A stretch of 64,000 bases of DNA from CALKZN01 sp964633815 (GCA_964633815.1 CAZWHW010000009.1:1-64000); one strand, 5' to 3'. Positions 42,715 to 52,484 are shown, counted from the stretch's first letter. The notes: a model not told the origin generated them from the letters alone. Program-made: numbers and translations.

Positions 42715-43395
42715 ATGCCAAATATAGATTCCTTTAATGATATTTTTGTCAAAGCTGAGCAGCTTAAAGGTGGTTATGAAGAACTGATTACCGCTTTGCC
42801 TGCATTATTAAGTGATGCGGAATTGATGCGTTTATCGGATGCTCATTATTTTGAAAAGTTGACTCGTTGCATTTTTGTTTCTGGTTTTAGCGCTAAGGTT
42901 ATACAGAATAAATGGGATGGTTTTCTTGAGGTTTTCCAAGAGTTTGATCTTGATAAATTATCAGATCTAGTTGAAGAAGATTGGCAGGCGATGGCAGAAG
43001 ATACACGAATTATACGAAACAAGCGTAAGATTCAAGCAGTTCGTGATAATCTGGATATGGTAAAAAAATTATCTACCGAACATCAAGGTTTTGGGAAATT
43101 CATATTGTCATGGGGTGGTCAAAATCAAATAGGATTGATGAAGCTATTAAATGAACAAGGCAATCAAATTGGTGACAACACAGCACAATATTTTTTGCGA
43201 TATATTGGCATTGATGGCTTTATTATGTCTCAAGATGTTTGTCAGGCGGCAATAGATGCAGGCGTTTCGATTAAAGCAAAACCTACTTCGCAAAAGGATA
43301 AACAAGCATTACAAGATGCATTTAATTTTTGGCAGCAAGAAAGTCAGATGCCATATACCCACATCAGCAAAGTGTTGGCTTATTCGCAAGGATGA
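42715..43395 (+). CDS. tag: DNA-3-methyladenine glycosylase I family protein
   Basis: Removes 3-methyladenine from alkylated DNA. It is a 226-aa helical protein of the Tag (adenine_glyco) family, with TRCIFVSGFSAKVIQNKWDGF, a segment DTRIIRNKRKIQAVRDN typical of Tag, and YFLRYIGIDGFIMSQDV. The usual N-terminal CxW zinc motif of E. coli Tag is not seen, so this is the shorter, diverged subgroup. It stands alone and is convergent with maeB. The activity is inferred from the family. Confidence 0.8.
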   Translation: MPNIDSFNDIFVKAEQLKGGYEELITALPALLSDAELMRLSDAHYFEKLTRCIFVSGFSAKVIQNKWDGFLEVFQEFDLDKLSDLVEEDWQAMAEDTRIIRNKRKIQAVRDNLDMVKKLSTEHQGFGKFILSWGGQNQIGLMKLLNEQGNQIGDNTAQYFLRYIGIDGFIMSQDVCQAAIDAGVSIKAKPTSQKDKQALQDAFNFWQQESQMPYTHISKVLAYSQG

Positions 43396-43423
43396 ATGAT
43401 AGTGTTGTGTATGGCTATTAACT

Positions 43424-43452
43424 AAAAAAGCGAGCATCAAGCTCACTTTTTT
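43424..43452 (-). terminator. Intrinsic terminator after maeB (convergent with tag)
   Basis: On the minus strand, agtgagc / gctcgct forms a 7-bp stem (one G-U) with a 5-nt loop and a run of Us. On the plus strand the stem has a mismatch, so it mainly serves maeB. Confidence 0.7.
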
Positions 43453-43485
43453 TATTACTTTGTGAATTTTCTAAAAATAGCTACA

Positions 43486-45645
43486 TCAGCTTGCTGATAA
43501 AATTGCACTCATGTTCACAACACCGCGTGAACTTGTGGAAGTACCTATCAAATGTACAGGTTTTGGTGTGCCTAGCAATAATGGGCCGATAGAAATAGCA
43601 TCGCCAACATGCTTTAAGATTTTAAAAGCAATATTTGCAGAATCGACATTCGGCATAACTAATAAGTTTGCTTTGTCTTGAAGTTTTGTATTTGCATTTA
43701 GTTGCTTGAGTTTGGCATAGTCGATAGCAATATCAAGTTGAATTGGACCATCAATCTCTAGATCAGGGTAATTTTTATGTAAAATTTTTGCTGCTTTTTC
43801 CAGTTTTTCAGTGTTAGTAGTTTTTCGCGATCCGTAACTGGTGTGAGATAATAAGGCCGCACGTGGTGTGATGCCAAAACGACGAATTTCTTCTGCGGCC
43901 AATTCTGTGATGACAGCAAGTTCTTCAGCTGTTGGATCTTCATGAATTTTCATATCGACAACAAAATATAAACCGTCTTCTAAGATTAGCATTTGCATTG
44001 CCGCATATTGGTTAAGGCGTGAATCAATACCAATACATTTTTGAATATCGTCTGCTTGGCTTGCAAGTTTTGAGTATGGACCTATTAACGCAGCATCAGC
44101 ATGACCACTTTTTACCATGTCTGAAGCTTGTTTAGTCAGGTTTTCTGTTGGCGGAACCACCTCAAAATCAATACCAGGCTCAATACTCAAACCAAAGCGA
44201 GTAATGCTAGCTGCGATAGCTTTGTCATCGGCAATTAAGATTGGTTTTGCATAACCTTCATTGATAACGACTTGCAGGCCACGTAAAACTCGCTCATCAC
44301 TGCCATGATTGTAAACGATGCGCTTAGGTTCTTGTTGTGCACGTTCAAATACTGGACGCATAACACTGCCGGATCGGTAGACTAATCGAAGCAATGAGTC
44401 ACGATACTTTTCGATGCTTTCAAATGGGCGTGTGGCAACACCAGAGTCAATTGCTGCTTGCGCAACTGCTGGAGCAACGGTAGTCACTAAGCGTGGATCA
44501 AAAGGTTTAGGCAGGATGTATTCAGGGCCGTACACTAACGATTCATCTTGATAATATTTAGCAACAACATCTGTGCTTTCCGCTTTGGCTAAGTTAGCAA
44601 TTGCATGCACACAGGCGATTTTCATTTCTTCATTAATGGTTGTTGCACCAACATCTAATGCACCACGAAATAAGAAAGGGAAACATAAAACGTTGTTCAC
44701 CTGATTTGGAAAATCAGAACGACCAGTTGCAATGATGGCATCATCTCTAACCGCTTCAACTTCTTCAGGCATAATTTCAGGTGTTGGGTTAGCCATGGCT
44801 AGAATAATCGGATTTTCAGCCATGCTTTTGACCATGTTTTGAGAAACTAAACCGCCAAAAGATAAACCTAAGAAAACGTCAGCGTCATGCATAGCATCTT
44901 CTAAAGTACGCGCATCTGTTTTATTTGCGAAGGTTAGTTTTTCTGGAGTTAAATTTTCACGTTCTGAATGAATAACTCCACGACTATCACACATGAAGAC
45001 ATTTTCTGCTTTAACGCCAATTTTAAGGAGTTGGTTGGTACAAGCAATTGCGGCAGAGCCAGCACCAGAAACAACCAGTTTAATATCTTTAGCTTCTTTG
45101 TTGATTAAACGTAAACCATTGACCACTGCCGCTGCCGTAACAATTGCTGTTCCGTGTTGGTCATCATGGAAGACAGGGATGTTCATGCGCTCACGCAGAC
45201 GACGCTCAATTTCAAAACATTCTGGAGCTTTGATATCTTCTAAGTTAATGCCACCGAATGTTGGTTCAAGCGCAGCTACAATGTCACAAAATTTATCAAC
45301 GTCAGTTTCAGCAACTTCGATATCAAAAGAATCAACATCAGCAAAATGTTTGAATAAAATAGCTTTGCCTTCCATTACAGGTTTTGATGCTAGGGGGCCT
45401 ATATTTCCTAAGCCTAAAACAGCTGTACCATTAGAAACAACGCCAACCAAATTGCCCTTTGAAGTGTATTTTGCAGCATCATTTGGGTTTTCAACAATGG
45501 CTTCACATGGAGCAGCTACTCCTGGAGAATATGCCAAAGCTAAATCTCGTTGGTTTGAAAGAGGCTTCGTCGCCTGGACGCGAATTTTACCGTGTGTAGG
45601 AAATTCGTGGTAGTGAAGTGCTTGATTCTTTAGATCTTTAGACAT
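43486..45645 (-). CDS. maeB: NADP-dependent malic enzyme with phosphotransacetylase-like domain
   Basis: Converts malate to pyruvate plus CO2 with NADP+. The N-terminal malic domains (about residues 1-425) contain RDLALAYSPGVAAPC, FEIERRLRERMNIPVFHDDQ and the NADP fold VSGAGSAAIACTNQLL. The C-terminal part (about 430-719) is the phosphotransacetylase-like regulatory domain (RIVYNHGSDERVLRGLQVV and GTSTSSRGVVNM). At 719 aa it is near the MaeB length. It stands alone, with a 249-bp AT-rich upstream region holding nothing else recognisable. It links the TCA cycle to pyruvate and NADPH supply. Confidence 0.96.
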   Translation of the reverse strand: MSKDLKNQALHYHEFPTHGKIRVQATKPLSNQRDLALAYSPGVAAPCEAIVENPNDAAKYTSKGNLVGVVSNGTAVLGLGNIGPLASKPVMEGKAILFKHFADVDSFDIEVAETDVDKFCDIVAALEPTFGGINLEDIKAPECFEIERRLRERMNIPVFHDDQHGTAIVTAAAVVNGLRLINKEAKDIKLVVSGAGSAAIACTNQLLKIGVKAENVFMCDSRGVIHSERENLTPEKLTFANKTDARTLEDAMHDADVFLGLSFGGLVSQNMVKSMAENPIILAMANPTPEIMPEEVEAVRDDAIIATGRSDFPNQVNNVLCFPFLFRGALDVGATTINEEMKIACVHAIANLAKAESTDVVAKYYQDESLVYGPEYILPKPFDPRLVTTVAPAVAQAAIDSGVATRPFESIEKYRDSLLRLVYRSGSVMRPVFERAQQEPKRIVYNHGSDERVLRGLQVVINEGYAKPILIADDKAIAASITRFGLSIEPGIDFEVVPPTENLTKQASDMVKSGHADAALIGPYSKLASQADDIQKCIGIDSRLNQYAAMQMLILEDGLYFVVDMKIHEDPTAEELAVITELAAEEIRRFGITPRAALLSHTSYGSRKTTNTEKLEKAAKILHKNYPDLEIDGPIQLDIAIDYAKLKQLNANTKLQDKANLLVMPNVDSANIAFKILKHVGDAISIGPLLLGTPKPVHLIGTSTSSRGVVNMSAILSAS

Positions 45646-45894
45646 TTTTTAAGATGATTTAATAAAAGGTTTGATAGGTAACTTTTAATACACAATTAAT
45701 TGTTAATAAATAGTTGGCTCAGAAGTCTAAATCAATCTATTTGGGTATTATGATTACGTAATATTTTGTAGCACATATTCTATTATAAATAGTCGCTGAG
45801 AAGTGGTTAGAAAGAAAATATATCAAAAAAATTGAAATAGATAACCTTATTAATGGGTAATTTTTTTGGTATGGAGAGTGTAATTAAAGAGTTT

Positions 45895-47193
45895 TTAGCG
45901 AGTTTTCTCTCGAAGTTTTTGCATTTTTTCAGTAATTTTAATTTCTAAGCCACGATCGACTGGATGATAAAACCGTGTGCCAATGAGCTTTTCAGGTAAA
46001 TAAGTTTCACCACTAGCAAAACCATCCTCTTCGTTATGAGCGTAACGATAACCGTCTCCATAACCAATATCTTGCATCAGTTTAGTTGGCGCATTGCGTA
46101 GATGCATAGGTACTTCCAAACTATCTTGTTTTTTGATGGTTTTCATTGCATCTTTGAACGCTGTGTAAACGGCGTTACTTTTAGCGGCAATCGCTAAATA
46201 AATCACCGCTTGTGCTATGGCTAGTTCTCCTTCTGGGGATCCTAATCGTTCATAAGTTTGTGCTGCATCCAAACTGATTTGTAATGCTCTTGGATCTGCA
46301 TTGCCAATATCTTCCGAAGCAATGCGAATAATTCGTCTGGCTAAATATAATGGGTCACAACCGCCATCTAGCATGCGGCAAAACCAATATAAAGAAGCAT
46401 CAGGATCGGAGCCACGCACGGATTTATGTAAAGCTGAAATTTGGTCATAAAAAATTTCGCTATTTTTATCAAAACGGCGGTTAGATCCACCTACAAGCAC
46501 CTCTTGCAAAATGCTTTCGGTGATGCGGCCATCATTACTTGAATCTGCAGCTATTTCTAATAAAGTCAGTGCTTTACGCGCATCGCCATCTGCGTGTTTA
46601 GCAAGTCTTAATGCGAGTTCTTCTGTAAGCAATATTTCAGGTGAACGCAGAGCTAGACCTTTATCGCTCTTCAGGGCGCGCTGAATTAAGGTTTGAATAT
46701 GTTTTGCTTCAATGGGCTTCAAAATGTAGACGCGTAAACGTGATAGCAATGCATTATTTAGTTCAAAAGAAGGATTTTCGGTGGTGGCTCCAATAAAGGT
46801 GATGGTGCCATCTTCAATATGAGGCAGAAAGGCATCTTGTTGAGACTTATTAAATCGATGAACCTCATCAACAAATAAAATGGTTCGCTTATTTTGCGCT
46901 TCAAGCCTAAGTTTTGCTTGAGCGACAGCTTCACGAATATCTTTGACGCCACTTAACACTGCAGAGAGACTCTGCCAAGCAATGTCGCTTTGTTGTGCCA
47001 TTAAACGAGACAGCGTGGTTTTGCCACTACCTGGAGGCCCCCAAAATACCATGGAATGAACTTTGCCTTGCTCAATGGCATCAAATAAGGGTTTTCCTGG
47101 GGACAATAAGTGTTCTTGGCCTATGACATCTGCGAGCGCATTGGGTCTTAAGCGATCTGCAAGTGGACGATATTCCTGGCAACTATTGAACAT
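45895..47193 (-). CDS. rarA: Replication-associated recombination protein A
   Basis: AAA+ ATPase of the RarA/MgsA/WRNIP1 family, related to clamp loaders and acting at stalled forks. The start RPLADRLRPNALADVIGQEHLL is typical. Walker A is GPPGSGKTTL, Walker B is ILFVDEVHRFNKSQQDAFLP, and sensor 1 is IGATTENPSFELN. The C-terminal oligomerisation domain contains LRNAPTKLMQDIGYGDGY. At 432 aa the length is normal. The start overlaps the azoR stop by one base (taatg), so they are co-translated. Confidence 0.96.
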   Translation of the reverse strand: MFNSCQEYRPLADRLRPNALADVIGQEHLLSPGKPLFDAIEQGKVHSMVFWGPPGSGKTTLSRLMAQQSDIAWQSLSAVLSGVKDIREAVAQAKLRLEAQNKRTILFVDEVHRFNKSQQDAFLPHIEDGTITFIGATTENPSFELNNALLSRLRVYILKPIEAKHIQTLIQRALKSDKGLALRSPEILLTEELALRLAKHADGDARKALTLLEIAADSSNDGRITESILQEVLVGGSNRRFDKNSEIFYDQISALHKSVRGSDPDASLYWFCRMLDGGCDPLYLARRIIRIASEDIGNADPRALQISLDAAQTYERLGSPEGELAIAQAVIYLAIAAKSNAVYTAFKDAMKTIKKQDSLEVPMHLRNAPTKLMQDIGYGDGYRYAHNEEDGFASGETYLPEKLIGTRFYHPVDRGLEIKITEKMQKLREKTR

Positions 47194-47801
47194 TAATTAG
47201 GCGTTGATTTCAGGGGTAATTGTAAAGAGTCTATTGTATTGATGACTTCTTGCATTTGTTTTTCTGCTTCATTAGGTTGGAATTTATCAACAACTAAGAA
47301 ACGAACATCAGTTATGCCAATAAAATCTAATATTCTGGTGAGATAAGCTGTCATAAAATCATCGTCTCCAGTAATTGGTGTGCCGCCTGTCGTAATGATT
47401 ATGTAGGCTATTTTGTTTTTTAACAAGCCTTCAAACCCTTCAGGGTTGGTTGTAAATGTACTTCCTAAACGACAGATTTGGTCTAAATAACTTTTCAAGG
47501 TGCCTGGAATAGCAAAGTTATACATGGGTGCGCCGATGATAATGACGTCACTGTCAACTAATTCATCAACAAGCTTATCAGAAGGACGTAGGATAATGTT
47601 GTCTTGTTCAGTCAGTTCATTTTTCGGTATGTAATAACGATCAATCATGGCTTCTGTGATAAATTGCAAACCTTGTGTGAGATCACGGTCAACCACTGTT
47701 CCGCCAGAAAGCTTCTTCAGTTTGTTAGCAAGTGCTGAAGTCAGTTGACGGCTGCGAGAACCGTTTAGCTGTGCGCTTGAATTGATGTTGAGGATTTTCA
47801 T
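47193..47801 (-). CDS. azoR: FMN-dependent NADH-azoreductase / quinone reductase
   Basis: Flavodoxin-fold FMN enzyme of the AzoR family, reducing quinones and azo compounds with NAD(P)H in the cytoplasm. The N-terminus ILNINSSAQLNGSRSRQLT is the phosphate-binding FMN loop. PMYNFAIPGTLKSYLDQI and the isoalloxazine loop TTGGTP are typical. At 202 aa it matches E. coli AzoR. It is the first gene of a two-gene unit with rarA. Its real role is likely quinone detoxification. Confidence 0.92.
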   Translation of the reverse strand: MKILNINSSAQLNGSRSRQLTSALANKLKKLSGGTVVDRDLTQGLQFITEAMIDRYYIPKNELTEQDNIILRPSDKLVDELVDSDVIIIGAPMYNFAIPGTLKSYLDQICRLGSTFTTNPEGFEGLLKNKIAYIIITTGGTPITGDDDFMTAYLTRILDFIGITDVRFLVVDKFQPNEAEKQMQEVINTIDSLQLPLKSTPN

Positions 47802-47842
47802 GCGTGAATTAAGATGTTTGAGTGTTTGAATTTTAACGTTTT

Positions 47843-48088
47843 ATGAGTGAAATTAATTCAATATTTGATAAAGAAAAATTGCAACAGCAGTTTTTGAAGT
47901 TAGCAAGTTGGGAAATGCCATTTGGTAAATATGCTGGTAGGACGTTAATTGACTTGCCTGAAGCTTATTTGTTTTGGTTTGAAAAAAATGATTGGCCAAA
48001 TGGAGAGTTGGGAGAATTGATGAAATTAGCACTTGAGTTAAAAATCTCTGGCACAGATGGATTGGTCAAAAAGTTAAAATCAGATTAA
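47843..48088 (+). CDS. DUF3820-family small protein
   Basis: 81-aa protein with the DUF3820 pattern WEMPFGKYAGRTLIDLPEAYLFWF and a short helical C-terminus. This family has been annotated as a quorum-sensing-regulated virulence factor in Pseudomonas, but the motif MPFGKYxGxxL also occurs in exonuclease-associated domains, so a nucleic-acid link is possible. It is divergent from azoR and convergent with smpB, 15 bp before the smpB stop. The function is unknown. Confidence 0.88.
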   Translation: MSEINSIFDKEKLQQQFLKLASWEMPFGKYAGRTLIDLPEAYLFWFEKNDWPNGELGELMKLALELKISGTDGLVKKLKSD

Positions 48089-48103
48089 TTATGCATTGAA
48101 GTT

Positions 48104-48577
48104 TTAAGCGCCTTTTAATATTCGTTGTTGTTGGCGTTTCCAATCGCGTTCTTTGATTGTTTCGCGCTTGTCATGTTGCTTTTTACCTTTAGCAAGACCA
48201 ATTTTAAGCTTGACCCGGCCTTTAGACCAATACAGTGTCAGAGGTGCAATTGTGTAGCCTTTACGTTCAACTAAACCAATTAATTGGTCGATTTCATTGC
48301 GATTTAATAATAGTTTTCTTGTTCTAACAGGGTCTGTTTTGACATGAGTCGACGCTGAGGTGAGCGGGCTGAAATGTGCGCCAAACAAAAATAGCTCACC
48401 TTTTTCAATAAGAACATAACTTTCTTTTAGTTGGCCGCGTCCTTCACGCAAGCTTTTTACTTCCCAGCCCATTAGGCTCAGGCCCGCTTCGTATTCTTTT
48501 TCGATGAAAAAGTCGAAACGTGCTTTTTTATTTTGTGCAATGGTGTTGCTTGGAGTTTTTGCTTTCTTTTTTGCCAC
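48104..48577 (-). CDS. smpB: SsrA-binding protein SmpB
   Basis: Binds tmRNA and delivers it to stalled ribosomes for trans-translation. Motifs are NKKARFDFFIEKEYEAGLSL, GWEVKSLREGRGQLKESYV and the basic tail region GLAKGKKQHDKRETIKERDW. At 157 aa the length is normal. It heads the conserved smpB/ratA/rnfH/bamE neighbourhood. The tmRNA gene itself is not in this window. Confidence 0.97.
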   Translation of the reverse strand: MAKKKAKTPSNTIAQNKKARFDFFIEKEYEAGLSLMGWEVKSLREGRGQLKESYVLIEKGELFLFGAHFSPLTSASTHVKTDPVRTRKLLLNRNEIDQLIGLVERKGYTIAPLTLYWSKGRVKLKIGLAKGKKQHDKRETIKERDWKRQQQRILKGA

Positions 48578-48720
48578 GTTAGAATCTAGGAACTTAAGTC
48601 ATACTGTGATGATATTTTAACAACTTTGTTCAATGGCGAATACTCATCAAACGCATCTTTCGAGAAAGTGTTTGCTCAGGTATATTAGCACCCAAGAATA
48701 TCAAGCCTTTTGGAGTATTT

Positions 48721-49167
48721 GTGCCATCAATTAATCAATCAGCGTTAGTTCCTTTTTCTGCACAGCAAATGTTTGATATTGTTGCAAATATAGAAGCATA
48801 TCCACGTTTTTTGAAATGGTGCGCAAGTAGTCAGATTCTTGAGCATGCAGGTGCTGAAGTGGTGGCTCGAGTGGACATTGATTACAAAAGCATTCGCCAA
48901 TCATTTATAACCAAAAATATTAATTCTGCTCCCGAATTAATTGAAATGGGTTTGCACGAGAATCAAGGTGCATTCGAGCATTTGCAAGGGAGTTGGAAGT
49001 TTTTATCACTTGAAATGGCTGACCAACCAGCGTGTAAAGTGGAGTTCAATTTGGATTTTTCGATGAAAAATAAAATAGCTTCAACAATTTTTAAAACAGT
49101 CTTTCAACAAATCATTAACTCTCAAGTTGATGGCTTTGTTAAACGTGCCGAGGAACTTTACGTATAG
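48721..49167 (+). CDS. ratA: RatA / Coq10-like START-domain protein
   Basis: 148-aa polyketide-cyclase/START-type protein. Opening INQSALVPFSAQQMFDIVAN, then YPRFLKWCASSQIL and the C-terminal FKTVFQQIINSQVDGFVKRAEELY match RatA/YfjG and mitochondrial Coq10. E. coli RatA was described as a toxin that blocks 70S assembly, while the Coq10 group binds ubiquinone; sequence alone does not choose. It starts with GTG 48721. It is followed 3 nt later by rnfH and is divergent from smpB, as in E. coli. Confidence 0.92.
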   Translation: MPSINQSALVPFSAQQMFDIVANIEAYPRFLKWCASSQILEHAGAEVVARVDIDYKSIRQSFITKNINSAPELIEMGLHENQGAFEHLQGSWKFLSLEMADQPACKVEFNLDFSMKNKIASTIFKTVFQQIINSQVDGFVKRAEELYV

Positions 49168-49170
49168 CTT

Positions 49171-49476
49171 ATGCATACCATTGAAGTTCAAATAGTTTAT
49201 GCGCTTAAACAACACTGTTGGCAAAAGCGGTTAGAAATGGCTCGTGGAACAACGCCTTTGGATGTCATTGAACAAAGTGGTTTGTTAAATGAATTTGAGG
49301 AATTAGACTTAAGCGAATTGAACTATGGTGTTTATAGTCAACGAGTTGATCAAAATTATTTGATGAACGATGGGGACCGTTTGGAGGTTTATCGATCTCT
49401 TACTGCAGATCCAAAGACTATTCGTCGTGAGTTAGCGAAAGCGGGAAAAACGATGTCTGGGGAACGCTCAGGTTAG
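49171..49476 (+). CDS. rnfH: RnfH-family ubiquitin-like protein (RatB)
   Basis: 101-aa beta-grasp protein of the RnfH/UPF0125 family. Motifs are TIEVQIVYALKQHCWQKRLEM, GTTPLDVIEQSGLL and DGDRLEVYRSLTADPKTIRRE. It pairs with ratA in an operon; their ends are 3 nt apart. The molecular role is unknown. The stop is 1 nt from the stop of the convergent bamE, so no room is left for a terminator. Confidence 0.92.
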   Translation: MHTIEVQIVYALKQHCWQKRLEMARGTTPLDVIEQSGLLNEFEELDLSELNYGVYSQRVDQNYLMNDGDRLEVYRSLTADPKTIRRELAKAGKTMSGERSG

Positions 49477-49477
49477 T

Positions 49478-49894
49478 TTAAATTTTAAAAATGCGAGAAA
49501 GTATGCCTCGTCTTTTCTGCGTAGGTTTGGTAATCACAGTACCACCTTCTAAATTGGCGTCTTTACCTTTGACGACTAGTTCACCTTTTCTATCGATTTT
49601 TTCTAAGCGATCTTCTTTAAAGCTTAACTCAAGACTGCCTTGTCGCTTTATTTTACGTTCATTAATTTTGGCATTTGAAAAATAATAAGTCCATTGATTC
49701 GAATCAAAAGCATTGATCAAAGCAGGGCTGCCTAATATTAAACGGACTTGCTCTTGATTCATTCCTAGCTCTAATTGCGAAAAGGAATTTAAGTCAATGG
49801 TTTTACCTTGATTCACGACTGGTTGTTTTACGCAACTAACTACTAGCATACATAAAGAGATCAATAATAATTTTGATAGAGAATTTTTTATCAT
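49478..49894 (-). CDS. bamE: Outer membrane assembly factor BamE
   Basis: Lipoprotein of the BAM complex that inserts beta-barrel proteins in the outer membrane. A signal peptide ends in a lipobox (CMLVVSC), followed by the SmpA/OmlA fold: FSQLELGMNQEQVRLILGSP, then NQWTYYFSNAKI. At 138 aa it has a typical length. The basic C-terminus (TQKRRGILSRIFKI) is an addition. In E. coli recN is the next gene upstream; here a kinase, a regulator and a GNAT gene lie in between. Confidence 0.93.
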   Translation of the reverse strand: MIKNSLSKLLLISLCMLVVSCVKQPVVNQGKTIDLNSFSQLELGMNQEQVRLILGSPALINAFDSNQWTYYFSNAKINERKIKRQGSLELSFKEDRLEKIDRKGELVVKGKDANLEGGTVITKPTQKRRGILSRIFKI

Positions 49895-49986
49895 GAGAAT
49901 CGTGAATCAATAAAAGTATTTAATAAATATAACATGTTATCTATCTAATGGTTTTGATTCAACTTAAATCAAATATCAATATAGAA

Positions 49987-51792
49987 TTATTGCGTTTTAA
50001 CTTTTACTTTTCCAAGTTTTGGATTTTTATGTAAACGAATTATAATTGATTTTAAACTAGTGCCCATTATTGGTTTGTGGATTAATGGATAGCCATGAGA
50101 GCGTATTTCTTTGATTTTTTTAGGTTCTGTTTCTCCAGTAATGAAAACGATTTGCGTCGTATTCGGTAAATTTTTATGCAGTAATTGGATTACATTGGCC
50201 CCAGTGTTGTTATCCTGAAGGCGATAGTCAGAAATAATAACATCAGGTTTAAAACCTTTGTCGACAGCCGATACCGCTTGCTCTAAAGAGTTGGCAATGC
50301 ATACGTTTTGCTGCCAGTCATTGAGGATAATCTTCATTCCATCTAGTACTTGCTGTTCATCATCGATGACTAAAATGGACTTTTCAAAGTTGATTTTGTG
50401 TTCTTTCTTTTCTCGATAAAGAATATTGTTGATATAGCGTTTAGTGTTAGTGCCGTAAGGTAATTGAAATGAAAAGGTTGTACCTGAGCCAAGCTTAGAG
50501 CGTAAATTAAATGAGTGCCCTTGCAATTCAAATAAACGTTTGACTATTGTTAAGCCAAGCCCCAAGCCTTTTTGTCGGTCACGACCTGGGTTGTCTAGTT
50601 GATGAAATTCTTCAAAAACTTTATCAAAAGAATCTTCTGGTATACCTTTGCCATTATCAGTTACAGAAATTTCGATATTGTTTTCTAGGCTTTTGCATTC
50701 AAATTTTATTTCGTCACATTCTGAGTGTTTGATCGCATTAATGGCTACATTTCTTAAGCATCGCGCTGTTAAAATCGGATCACAAAATACGACTTGATCA
50801 ATATCTACTTTAGTTGTGATTTTAATATTTTTTTCGCTTGCACCCCCTTTGATTTGATCGGTGATTTGTTCAAATAGTTGGTAGACATGAAAATGTATGG
50901 GGGCAATAGTGATGGCGCCAGCATCAATATTGGAAATATCTAACAGAGAACTAAATAAATCACCCAAAGATTTTAGAGAATTTTTACTTTTTTTGAGAAT
51001 TTCCTTTCTTTCTTCTTCAGACCGTTCTCTATCCAATGAATCAAGATATAGTCCTAATGCGTGTAGTGGCTGCCTTAAATCGTGACTAGCCGTGGCTATA
51101 AAATGTGTTTTTTCTTTATTTGAACGTTCCGCATTGTCTTTCTCAACGACGAGCTTGTTAATTAGGTCAATGTTTTTTTCAACTAAGTTTTTTGAAGACA
51201 ATTGCTGCAGCATTACATTTCTAGCGAAATATAGTGAGCAAAGGAAAAAGAGGAAAAAGAGGAAGGCGGTGAAGTTTGAATGAGGATAATCAGTATTTAT
51301 ATGATAAACAATCATGCAAATGGAAATTGACCCTGAAAAAAATAGATAATCACGCATGGATGCGGATAATGATACGACCGATGAGGCAATCAAGCCTGAT
51401 GCATATAGTGCAGAAAAAATGAGTTCATGAGTTGTGCTAATTTGGAACACATAGGGAGCAAGGCCCCAACTAACTCCTGCGCCTATGGCATAAACTGATA
51501 GTAAGTTTCCCCATTGCCTTGCTGTTTTGGAATTTATTGGCGAGCGATAAAACATATATCCTTGGATTGCTCGAAATGAAATAAATAGAATCAGAGAAAA
51601 CAACCATAAATAAAAGAAGCTATTTGAATGTTGTTTATTCCATAAAGTAGCTATCATGATGATGGCAATGACTGTGCTCCCAATTAAGGAGCCCACCATT
51701 TGCCGAAGATATAAATCTCGATGATGCTTTTCTATTTCTAGACGTACTCTATATGTATTGTCTTTAGAGAAGTTCTTAGGGAATCCGTTCAT
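49987..51792 (-). CDS. Hybrid sensor histidine kinase with C-terminal receiver
   Basis: 601 aa. Several membrane helices (about residues 33-200) with only short loops form the sensor part, so it probably senses within or through the membrane. A short coiled coil leads to HisKA with phospho-acceptor H237 (FIATASHDLRQPLHALG). The HATPase domain has N and G boxes NVAINAIKH, DNGKGIPEDSF and GLGLTIVKRLF. A receiver (ILVIDDEQQ...IISDYRLQDN, D522) ends it. It is the last gene of the run from nadK and lies 31 bp after its likely partner regulator. The DLRQPLHALG subgroup is common in aquatic proteobacteria. The signal is unknown. Confidence 0.92.
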   Translation of the reverse strand: MNGFPKNFSKDNTYRVRLEIEKHHRDLYLRQMVGSLIGSTVIAIIMIATLWNKQHSNSFFYLWLFSLILFISFRAIQGYMFYRSPINSKTARQWGNLLSVYAIGAGVSWGLAPYVFQISTTHELIFSALYASGLIASSVVSLSASMRDYLFFSGSISICMIVYHINTDYPHSNFTAFLFFLFFLCSLYFARNVMLQQLSSKNLVEKNIDLINKLVVEKDNAERSNKEKTHFIATASHDLRQPLHALGLYLDSLDRERSEEERKEILKKSKNSLKSLGDLFSSLLDISNIDAGAITIAPIHFHVYQLFEQITDQIKGGASEKNIKITTKVDIDQVVFCDPILTARCLRNVAINAIKHSECDEIKFECKSLENNIEISVTDNGKGIPEDSFDKVFEEFHQLDNPGRDRQKGLGLGLTIVKRLFELQGHSFNLRSKLGSGTTFSFQLPYGTNTKRYINNILYREKKEHKINFEKSILVIDDEQQVLDGMKIILNDWQQNVCIANSLEQAVSAVDKGFKPDVIISDYRLQDNNTGANVIQLLHKNLPNTTQIVFITGETEPKKIKEIRSHGYPLIHKPIMGTSLKSIIIRLHKNPKLGKVKVKTQ

Positions 51793-51823
51793 TACAATTG
51801 TGTTCTCGTTGAATTATTAAGTG

Positions 51824-52459
51824 TTAGATTAAACCTATTGATTTGCTTTTATTAATACATTCGACTCGATTAGATACTTCAAGGCGTTTATAAATTTCTT
51901 TTACGTGCCCATCAATAGTGCTTTTTGCAACAAACAATTTTTCGGCAATATCTTTGTTGGTCATGCCGTTTGACATACATAGCAAAATTTCCATTTTGCG
52001 CGGTGGTAATTGACATTGCTGAGCAATTTTTTTAGACACATCTGATTGATAATCATTATTGAAATAAAGAGAGAACTCGGTAGGAATTACAACGTCACCT
52101 TTCGAAATTGATTGCAGCGCTTCGTGAAGCGCATTGAGATCAGAGCTTTTAGAAATATAGCCACTGATGTCATAGTCACGTAATTTAATGAAGTCGCGTG
52201 GGTCGTTTGAGCCCGATAAAATTACTACAGGAAAATGAAAACCACGATCGACCAATGTATCCATAAACTGAAAGCCATTCATATCTGGCATGTTGAGGTC
52301 TAACATGATTAAGTGATAAATGTGGCCTTCTTCTATATGTTCCAGCGCATCTTTGGCACAATTTTTTATTGTTACGTGATTTACGAGTTGCAAAGAATTG
52401 AGAGTTGTTGCGAGACCATCAATAAACATTTTGTGGTCATCTATAAGTAGTAAATGCAT
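51824..52459 (-). CDS. LuxR/NarL-type response regulator
   Basis: 211 aa. The receiver domain opens LLLIDDHKMFIDGL, the phospho-acceptor is D54 (MLDLNMPDMNG), and the Thr/Ser and Lys positions of the family are present in VVILSGSND and GYISKSS. The C-terminal LuxR HTH reads PRKMEILLCMSNGMTNKDIAEKLFVAKSTIDGHVKEI. It sits 31 bp before the hybrid kinase, so the two should form one signalling pair, with the kinase receiver as an intermediate or competing phosphate site. Targets are unknown. Confidence 0.93.
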   Translation of the reverse strand: MHLLLIDDHKMFIDGLATTLNSLQLVNHVTIKNCAKDALEHIEEGHIYHLIMLDLNMPDMNGFQFMDTLVDRGFHFPVVILSGSNDPRDFIKLRDYDISGYISKSSDLNALHEALQSISKGDVVIPTEFSLYFNNDYQSDVSKKIAQQCQLPPRKMEILLCMSNGMTNKDIAEKLFVAKSTIDGHVKEIYKRLEVSNRVECINKSKSIGLI

Positions 52460-52484
52460 AACTGAAAAAATACCTAGGTTATTT

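Noticed and set aside
48578..48720. tmRNA (ssrA) gene next to smpB
   Set aside because: The 143-bp gap is too short and shows no tRNA-like ends.
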